A DNA stretch of 64,000 nt from Xenorhabdus budapestensis (GTDB taxonomy: Bacteria; Pseudomonadota; Gammaproteobacteria; Enterobacterales; Enterobacteriaceae), in assembly GCF_002632465.1 (NCBI RefSeq), contig NZ_NIBS01000005.1:175678-239677 (forward strand). The letters run 5' to 3'. The notes beneath the pieces are model-generated. The model was not told where the DNA came from and made no database searches. It saw only the letters and a list, made by a program, of their open reading frames with translations. This document shows positions 57,838 to 64,000 of the stretch, in pieces. The position numbers and the translations under genes are program-made. Each line of letters begins with the position of its first letter. Within the stretch, counting starts at the first letter, position 1.

Positions 57838-60800
57838 TCAGTTTTCAATCTTAATGCCAAATTCATGCATTTCAGTTTCTAGTTTGTTTCTTTTTTCCTC
57901 ACTCATGATCCTGTCAATTTCTTCCCAGGTAACTTCACAAAGGTGACTATCATGATTTTCCTGATTTCGTTCAGCAATTAGTAAAGAACGCGCTGATTCT
58001 CTTGCTAAATTCAGGTTTTTATAGGGAGTAATCAAATTAACGTGAATGTAAAGTTCCCTGAATACACGAAGTACACGCCGGCTCACAGACTCCGCAGTAT
58101 TTGAAAAAGCTTCATCCAAAAAAACAGTGCAATAAACTGGCCTGTCATAACCATCCGGGGTTAATACATACGCTAAACTCGCGGCCACAATTGTGGCAGC
58201 AAAAGATTCTTTTTCTCCTCCCGATTTACCACTGGATGATTCCAGTACGTCACGAACCTCACTAGTCGTAGCATCGATCTCTTCGGCATAAAATGCTATC
58301 TGATAACGAGGATCAAGCAATCGCAGGCTTTCCAATGTGGTGAATGTCCCGGAAGAGCTGGCTTTATCAAGAATTGAAACCACATTACAGAGTTCACGGA
58401 ATCGCCCTTCATGATCATCGCTTGTCACTTTACTCAATACTTTCAGTAAAAGCCGATCAAATTCCTGAACATGTGGGTATTTTTCCCTTTTGCTTCCCAG
58501 CCTCAAATAAGTACCTGAGCGAAATTCTGTACGCTTTAATACCTGATTAATAATATCTATCCGCTCAAGAATATCTTCTCGCTCAGATTCAAGTTTCGTT
58601 TTGATAGTTGCCATTGACTGGGTGGCATGTTTATTTAGTCGTTCGATAAATTGATCTACCAGATTCGGCAAGCCTTCACTTTCCAACTGTTGCAGATGAT
58701 TAAGGTAGTCAGGCAAGCTGCTAATATCGGTTTGCCAGTCCACCGCATAAATCTGCCACTTTTCATGGGATCTAAACGAAGCCATTATGCTGACAGAGGA
58801 TTTTTCCGCCCGGTTTTTATTGTTACGGCTACTTTCCAGTTGGTGTTCCAGTTTTTCTTCAATCTGAGAAACCAATTCTGATTCCCGATCCAATACATCC
58901 GCATATAGCTTACCCACTCGAGTGGTTAGCCACTGCCGCGTGATATCGGATATCCCCTTTGATGCTTTGGCCTGTGCTTTTCTCCATTCCCCTTTGGCCA
59001 CATTTAACGTTGAGTTAACCGCCCCTGATTGTTCGTTAAACCCTTTTAATATTGACTGGATCTGGAATAACTGTTCTTTCGCCGATTTCCAGCGTTCCAT
59101 CGCTTTTTCAAGTGAATCACTGGATTGTTCCAGTACTTCCAGATCTCTTTCCAGGGTTGAAAGTTTGTCATACCAGTAAGGTGCATTGATATCATCCCAT
59201 CGATAATTCTGCACTTTTTCCAACAATATTTTGATATTAACAATGGAATTTAACGCCTCTTGTGCTTCTTTGACCTGCTTTTCAATTACAGATAACTGCT
59301 GTATGAAATTATTTTTGTCATGATTAAGGATGGCTAAACGCAATTTATTTGAAAAACCTAAATACCAGCGTCTTCTATCATCGATCCGGTACTGATCTTT
59401 TTTCTCAAAACGCCCTTTATCCATGTGCATTAATCCTTGCTGCGTCATTGAATACGATGTTTTGTCTAACTCTTCCGTATTATCAACACATTGCAGATCA
59501 AAGCGCAGGAGGTGGTGTTTGAGCCATTCCCGATAAGGATGTTCCCGCCATGCTAATTTTCTTAAATATCCATTCAGCTTAAACTCGACAACGTTATCCT
59601 GAATCTCAGTGACAACCTGGACTCTCACATGCAAGCCAGTATGACGGGCATTCAGCCAGCGTGTCACCATTGGGTAGCGGTGCTGTGGGATGGCAAGCGT
59701 TGTGCGCAGCCCTCCCAGAGCCCTTTCTATTGCCCCCTGCCACGCCTTTTCATGCTCCTGAACATCAATTAATTCTCCAATAAAGATGCAGTCATCTTTG
59801 TTTAATTCAAGGGAATTAACCAATTCATCCCGGAGCTGCTGATATCTCACATCAATATTAGAGTTAGGTCTTGACTCTATTTCGCTGATTTCCTGAGAAA
59901 TATGCTTTATTTTTCCCTGTAACTGACTGAATTCTCCACTGATGGTACCAAATTGTTGCTCATATTCTTCCTGCTCTGCCTGAATATTGGCAGACCTGCT
60001 TGCAACAGTAGATTGGTTCTGAATAAATACGGTATGTTGCAACGTGGAAGGAAGGTCAAGTGCCTTAACATTGTCCTGATATTGTGAGGATTCCCGAATA
60101 ATCCTTTTTAATTGATCTTTAGTATGCTGAATCTCTTTGCGAAGTGATTCTATTTTAATACCACCAAGCTGGAGATATTCTTCGTGTCTTCGTTCGACCA
60201 ACTCATGAGTATCCCTTTCTTGTATCTCAGCCTGCTCTATTCGCTGGTGAATATTTTGCAGTTGTGCTTCAATCTCAATAATTTTTTCATTCCACAATTG
60301 TGTGAAAATTTCACCCAAATAGGCAGGCAATTCATTTTTCTCTGCTGTCAGTTTTTCCAGATCTTTTATTGATTTTTCCAGACTAGCATTCAGCTCTGGT
60401 AATTTAGCCAGATGATCCCTTTGTGCTCTGGTATCTACAAGTTGGCTGTGTATAGCAACAAGATCGGAAAATTCTCCCACTATCTTTCTGGCATCATCCT
60501 TAACGGTACTGGGTTCAAGGACCAATTCACGAATTAACTCTGTCAGATCATCAATCTTTTTTAAACCCAATGCCCGTGAAAGCAATGCCGGGGCGTTTTT
60601 ATTATCCATATATAAGAGCTTTCTATATAACTCCTGATATTCAGAGAATCGGTCATCACAACATGTTATGGTAGGATCAGTACGGAGCCACTGTTTGAGG
60701 GCCCGCACATTACCTTCACCAAATGCATCAAGAACTTCTTTCAGTATCAGATTTCTTTTGGCAATGGCGTAAACCCGTGTCACATCTGACAGGGAATTGG

Positions 60801-61206
60801 TTGATTTACTGTTCCAAAAAAGCGCTGCCAGTGTGATTTCTGTACCGTCATCACTCCGATATAATGCTCTGAGCCCGGTAACTACGGCAGATTCACGTTT
60901 ACTTCTAACTCTTGTGCCAGCACCATCATGAGCAGAACCAAAACTACCCCGCATATAGGAAATTAAAGTTCGGTCAGTACGATCTCCCTGTGCTGCTGCA
61001 ACGTTGAATGTCGCCCTGCCTGCGGGGAGCAACAAAGCCATCAATCCATCTATAAACGTTGATTTTCCTGAACCATTATCCCCCGTAACTAATGTTCCCA
61101 CCTCATCAATCCGCGCGGTGTGCAGTCCATTGAATGAACCCCAGTTATATACGGAAAGTTCAGCCAATCTGATTTGGTTCGTATGCATTAATGAGTTAGT
61201 CAACAT
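57838..61206 (-). CDS. jetC: JetC, SMC-like ATPase of the Wadjet system
   Basis: 1,122 residues from the ATG at 61206, chosen because CAGGAG stands just upstream; it overlaps the jetB end by 11 bases. JetC is an SMC/MukB-like motor that dimerises and extrudes DNA loops. Walker A GDNGSGKSTF lies near residue 42-51 and an ABC signature SSGKSGGEKESFAATIVAAS near 990, directly followed by Walker B (YCTVFLDEAFSN). Between them are long coiled coils and a hinge-like region around residue 440-600 (NSLELNKDDCIFIGELIDVQ, then RALGGLRTTLAI). All ATPase motifs are intact, so activity is expected. Confidence 0.95.
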   Translation of the reverse strand: MLTNSLMHTNQIRLAELSVYNWGSFNGLHTARIDEVGTLVTGDNGSGKSTFIDGLMALLLPAGRATFNVAAAQGDRTDRTLISYMRGSFGSAHDGAGTRVRSKRESAVVTGLRALYRSDDGTEITLAALFWNSKSTNSLSDVTRVYAIAKRNLILKEVLDAFGEGNVRALKQWLRTDPTITCCDDRFSEYQELYRKLLYMDNKNAPALLSRALGLKKIDDLTELIRELVLEPSTVKDDARKIVGEFSDLVAIHSQLVDTRAQRDHLAKLPELNASLEKSIKDLEKLTAEKNELPAYLGEIFTQLWNEKIIEIEAQLQNIHQRIEQAEIQERDTHELVERRHEEYLQLGGIKIESLRKEIQHTKDQLKRIIRESSQYQDNVKALDLPSTLQHTVFIQNQSTVASRSANIQAEQEEYEQQFGTISGEFSQLQGKIKHISQEISEIESRPNSNIDVRYQQLRDELVNSLELNKDDCIFIGELIDVQEHEKAWQGAIERALGGLRTTLAIPQHRYPMVTRWLNARHTGLHVRVQVVTEIQDNVVEFKLNGYLRKLAWREHPYREWLKHHLLRFDLQCVDNTEELDKTSYSMTQQGLMHMDKGRFEKKDQYRIDDRRRWYLGFSNKLRLAILNHDKNNFIQQLSVIEKQVKEAQEALNSIVNIKILLEKVQNYRWDDINAPYWYDKLSTLERDLEVLEQSSDSLEKAMERWKSAKEQLFQIQSILKGFNEQSGAVNSTLNVAKGEWRKAQAKASKGISDITRQWLTTRVGKLYADVLDRESELVSQIEEKLEHQLESSRNNKNRAEKSSVSIMASFRSHEKWQIYAVDWQTDISSLPDYLNHLQQLESEGLPNLVDQFIERLNKHATQSMATIKTKLESEREDILERIDIINQVLKRTEFRSGTYLRLGSKREKYPHVQEFDRLLLKVLSKVTSDDHEGRFRELCNVVSILDKASSSGTFTTLESLRLLDPRYQIAFYAEEIDATTSEVRDVLESSSGKSGGEKESFAATIVAASLAYVLTPDGYDRPVYCTVFLDEAFSNTAESVSRRVLRVFRELYIHVNLITPYKNLNLARESARSLLIAERNQENHDSHLCEVTWEEIDRIMSEEKRNKLETEMHEFGIKIEN

Positions 61207-62047
61207 AGTCATCTCCTGTTTCACCATCAATATTTATGTCACTACTCTTTTTGCCGGGAGCTATACCTTTTTCATTTACCATGTTGAGATAATCGGCAAG
61301 CATTTTTTCGAGAAACTCAGCATTAACGACATAACGAATGATTGGAGTAATTTCAAAACGATCATCACTTCCTCGTACCGAACTCAATATTTTTTTATTC
61401 ACCATTTTGGTCAGGGCACCATTGAGTTTTTTACAATCAGATTTGGTGCTATTGGTTAATGGCAGAAATGGAGTCAGATTGGATTCAATTCGTTCTATAT
61501 CGATGATAATTTTTTGTTCACCTGAAGATTCCCGATCTTGAAAATGTTTTCTAAGTATCAACAATAGTAACGTGTCATATAGAGAAAGCGTTCTCCGGCT
61601 AATGATAGACAATGTCTCTTCATCATCATCCATCCCCAAAGATTTTTTGTCTTCTTCATCATTAATATTTGCGATAAACGCAACCCCGACTCTCTCATCC
61701 AGAACTAATTTCAAATAAATTTCTGATAAATATTTACGAATATTATTTTGATAGCGACAAAGAGATGCAAAAAGCTTTATTTTCTGTGAAGACAATATGA
61801 CACCATGACGCAATAAAGTGACTAATACCTGACGCGCTTCAACAGGCATGCCTTTATCATTCGCCGTATCATTCAATAAATCAGAATGACGGTTATCTTC
61901 TCTCAATATATGATCATCAGGAAGCACTTCCCCAAATGAAAAGTCTGCATTTAACTCTGTGTTAGGAGTATTAGAGGAACGCTCTGACTGTGTATGATTT
62001 TTTATTAACTGATCAAAAAAACTGGTTTCTTTCTTATATCTATTCAT
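61196..62047 (-). CDS. jetB: JetB, kite-like DUF4194 subunit of Wadjet
   Basis: 283 residues. JetB corresponds to MukE-type kite proteins that dimerise and link the kleisin JetA in the condensin-like complex. The middle has the winged-helix pattern (LVTLLRHGVILSSQKIKLFASLCRYQ, LDERVGVAFIAN) and a later region FEITPIIRYVVNAEFLEKMLADYL. The N terminus and C-terminal tail are charged and probably disordered. GGGGGATGG precedes the ATG, 30 bases after jetA. It overlaps jetC by 11 bases. Confidence 0.9.
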   Translation of the reverse strand: MNRYKKETSFFDQLIKNHTQSERSSNTPNTELNADFSFGEVLPDDHILREDNRHSDLLNDTANDKGMPVEARQVLVTLLRHGVILSSQKIKLFASLCRYQNNIRKYLSEIYLKLVLDERVGVAFIANINDEEDKKSLGMDDDEETLSIISRRTLSLYDTLLLLILRKHFQDRESSGEQKIIIDIERIESNLTPFLPLTNSTKSDCKKLNGALTKMVNKKILSSVRGSDDRFEITPIIRYVVNAEFLEKMLADYLNMVNEKGIAPGKKSSDINIDGETGDDYVD

Positions 62048-62077
62048 AGTCCATCCCCCACTTTCTAGCCAGATAAT

Positions 62078-63538
62078 TTAAAGGACTAACTCATCTAAAT
62101 TGTCGGGAAATAAATCGGCACTCAAAATAAAAGTTGGAATAGATGCCCGCAAATGGACACCTTGTTTATCCTTGATCTCTACTGATTCGTTTTCTTCCAA
62201 TGACACCATGCCTATCGATTTTGCCACTCTCAAATAGGCAACTAATTCTTCCAATCCTGCACCAATAGGGTTATGAATCACAATAGAAGCTATCGTCATT
62301 GGCCCATATTTTTTTAATGTAGCCAGGATCTTTTCAGCAATTAACCTGACTTGAACTGTATCAAGACAATCCAACATCTGCGTACTTGGCAACTTAGAGT
62401 TTAGATTTTCCTCAACACCAGAAGTATTGAGTTTTTCATCAGGTAACTTGAGTTGCATACTGTCAGGAGAGTTTATTATTGCTGTCCCGGTAGGCAGTAA
62501 TAGGGTTGTTTCTGTTTGTAAGTTACATCCTGCGTTTTTTAGTTCAACAGCCAGTTTTTCCAATCGATTAAGTAATCGCTCTACTGCCCGATTTTCCTGA
62601 GCATAACCACTTTCTATGTAAGCACGTAAGCTTTCTTCTATTCGGCGCCTGATCTGAAAAACCCTTTCACTCTCTCGACTCAGTTCTCTCATCAATCGAT
62701 TGAGAAACTGTTGCTGCTGAGTAGTTAAATGCTTTGCAACCGGACGACTTAAAATACTACGAAGCTGTTCCCGCAATTCTGTTGTTCTGTGCTGATCACA
62801 TAGCAAATGGAAAAAGCTTTCAAATGCACTACCTGCGTCAGTTTGGAATAATAAATTTTCTTTCTCCAACACGGAAAGAAGAATATTTCCTTTTGTGGAA
62901 TCTTCTTCAATAATTTGAATTCGAATGTTTTGATCTAATCGACGGACTTCATCTTCAACACGGCGAAAATCCCCGGTTAAAATTGATGCCAAGTGATAGA
63001 TTTCACGGATTCTTTCTCTTTGTTCCGCTACAGTTAATTCAATAACAACACCAGAATGCAATGCGTCAATTTCTCTTTGTATTTCTGATATTCTGGATTT
63101 TAAAAGCGTGATACGTTCATTAACATTTGAGTTAATTGCTACTGCAAAATCCCTAACTGCATCCTGAACAATTCTCAGATGAGATGCTGTTGTTCCTGAA
63201 TTATGTTCATCAAGCCCTTGGACAAAACGAATAGCAATTTCACTGGCATCCGTTTTGGTCAAGACATCATTCATTTCTCGCAGCCAGCCTTCTTTAATCC
63301 ATTTATTAAGATAAGTCCCCGCTGATGTTTCTGTTTTCCAAATATCCAATTCCCGGAAACGGATTAATTCTTCATCAAGTAATATTCGAGCCTGGCTGAA
63401 GGGAGCTTCACTGTTTTCAGAAAACAAATCGCTTAAAAAAGCTAAAATGTACGGTGCATTATCAGCTCTTAATAGTTTCCAGGCTACATTATCCCGAAAA
63501 AGACGACTGTATTTTGCTTGTAACCCTTGAAAATTCAA
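62078..63538 (-). CDS. jetA: JetA, kleisin-like DUF3375 subunit of Wadjet
   Basis: 486 residues. JetA is the MukF-like kleisin that bridges the SMC heads. N-terminal winged-helix region (LRADNAPYILAFLSDLF, RFRELDIWKTETSAGTYLNKWIKEGWL) matches DUF3375. A long helical middle (ITLLKSRISEIQREIDAL, REIYHLASILTGDFRRVEDEVRRLD) and a C-terminal winged-helix part (ILATLKKYGPMTIASIV, LEELVAYLRVAKSIGMVSLEE) follow. The start is a TTG at 63538: an in-frame TAA lies two codons upstream and AAAGGA is seven bases before it, so no ATG start is possible. First gene of the operon. Confidence 0.92.
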   Translation of the reverse strand: MNFQGLQAKYSRLFRDNVAWKLLRADNAPYILAFLSDLFSENSEAPFSQARILLDEELIRFRELDIWKTETSAGTYLNKWIKEGWLREMNDVLTKTDASEIAIRFVQGLDEHNSGTTASHLRIVQDAVRDFAVAINSNVNERITLLKSRISEIQREIDALHSGVVIELTVAEQRERIREIYHLASILTGDFRRVEDEVRRLDQNIRIQIIEEDSTKGNILLSVLEKENLLFQTDAGSAFESFFHLLCDQHRTTELREQLRSILSRPVAKHLTTQQQQFLNRLMRELSRESERVFQIRRRIEESLRAYIESGYAQENRAVERLLNRLEKLAVELKNAGCNLQTETTLLLPTGTAIINSPDSMQLKLPDEKLNTSGVEENLNSKLPSTQMLDCLDTVQVRLIAEKILATLKKYGPMTIASIVIHNPIGAGLEELVAYLRVAKSIGMVSLEENESVEIKDKQGVHLRASIPTFILSADLFPDNLDELVL

Positions 63539-63859
63539 CGTTTATCCTTTTATTCAGTGATATACAATCATAATCGATCGTAAGAACACAGATCATAAGG
63601 TTAACAAATATATTGTATCTAAAATATACATCCGTTTTTACCACAAAATTGGACAACAAAGAAATTAATTCACTATTAAAGAACAAATTCTGAATTTAAT
63701 AACTAATGTTAGCAAAGTTGCCAAAGCAATTAATGTCAGTAAATCAACGATGAACAGATGGATTCATCAATTAAGGTAGGACCGAAAAGGGAAATAGACC
63801 ACGGCGGTACTCATGGGGAATAAGGAAAGGTATATGGCCCAACTTTGCTGAGCAAACGC
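63539..63859. other. Spacer between jetA and the rRNA operon end
   Basis: About 320 bases. It should contain the jet promoter, though none was assigned. Contains an IS3-type transposase fragment at 63673-63777, listed separately. Confidence 0.5.
63673..63777 (+). pseudogene. IS3-family OrfA helix-turn-helix remnant
   Basis: About 34 codons: FTIKEQILNLI, then VSKVAKAINVSKSTMNRWIHQLR, ending in TAG. The pattern V.KAA.A..V..STM..W..QLR is the helix-turn-helix of IS3/IS911-type OrfA proteins. No start, OrfB or inverted repeats are present, so this is a degraded fragment. Confidence 0.5.
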
Positions 63860-63887
63860 AAAAAAGCCATCCGGGGACGGATGGCTT
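63860..63887 (-). terminator. rRNA operon terminator
   Basis: On the minus strand AAGCCATCCG-TCCC-CGGATGGCTT is followed by TTTTTTGCG. It lies just beyond the 5S gene and is a strong intrinsic terminator of the enterobacterial rrn type. Confidence 0.92.
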
Positions 63888-63901
63888 CTCTGACTGAATT
63901 G

Positions 63902-64000
63902 ATGTCTGGCAGTGCCCTACTCTCACATGGGGAGACCCCACACTACCATCGGCGCTACGGCGTTTCACTGCTGAGTTCGGCATGGGGTCAGGTGGGACCA
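63902..64000 (-). rRNA. rrf: 5S ribosomal RNA, 3' portion (5' end outside window)
   Basis: The reverse complement reads TGGTCCCACCTGACCCCATG, then GCCGAACTCAGCAGTGAAAC and CCGATGGTAGTGTGGGGTCT, ending in GGGCACTGCCAGACAT. This is clearly 5S rRNA, with about 20 bases of its 5' end cut off. It marks the end of an rRNA operon transcribed leftwards. Confidence 0.97.

Noticed and set aside
63771..63983. 70-codon frame across the rrn terminator and 5S gene
   Set aside because: It reads through 5S rRNA and its terminator, so it is not a protein gene.
1..64000. CRISPR array or tRNA genes
   Set aside because: No regularly spaced repeats and no cloverleaf sequences were recognised by eye.

Overview
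The window looks like a chromosome segment of Photorhabdus or a very close relative (Morganellaceae, Gammaproteobacteria). The core genes keep the enterobacterial order: pckA, hslO, hslR, igaA, nudE, mrcA, hofMNOQ, aroK, aroB, damX, dam, rpe, gph, trpS, then sodA and acs-yjcH-actP. Between these blocks lie features typical of insect-pathogenic Photorhabdus/Xenorhabdus: a large NRPS, a Tc-toxin A subunit, a small clostridial-toxin-like glycosyltransferase and decayed insertion sequences. The species call is inference from gene content.

Region 1 (1-9562, minus): the N-terminal part, at least 3,187 codons, of an NRPS that begins with an adenylation domain. Visible order: A-T-C/E(dual)-A-T-C(LCL type)-A-T-C/E(dual, cut by the window edge). 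Region 2 (9563-18.7 kb): AT-rich spacers, a hexapeptide-repeat acyltransferase, and a four-gene plus-strand operon: a LuxE-like acyl-protein synthetase, a LuxC-like acyl reductase fused to a second adenylate-forming ligase, a third PaaK/LuxE-like ligase, and a GNAT-domain protein. It meets a convergent aminoglycoside-phosphotransferase-like gene. There is no luxA, luxB or luxD, so this is not the bioluminescence operon; I consider it the best candidate here for an undescribed system.

Region 3 (18.65-22.5 kb): a RyhB small RNA gene with a Fur box over its promoter, next to a pirin (yhhW-like) gene cut by an IS1 remnant. An IS6-family element with a broken transposase, a truncated DJ-1-like gene, a cold-shock gene with a cspA-type leader, and IS110 and other fragments follow. 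Region 4 (22.5-36.5 kb): pckA, hslO, hslR, igaA and nudE, then an orphan 2,386-residue TcA toxin subunit inserted between nudE and mrcA.

Region 5 (36.6-49 kb): mrcA, a DNA-uptake/pilus-type hof cluster in which the hofQ secretin gene carries a HofP-like leader and has lost its usual N-terminal domain, then the aroK-aroB-damX-dam-rpe-gph-trpS run. Region 6 (49-56.6 kb): a DXD glycosyltransferase effector candidate, yiiM, sodA (with a Fur box), and the acs-yjcH-actP acetate operon. Region 7 (56.6-64 kb): a complete type I Wadjet defence operon, jetA-jetB-jetC-jetD, on the minus strand. It sits directly downstream of the 5S rRNA end of an rRNA operon and its terminator, with a small IS3-type transposase remnant between.
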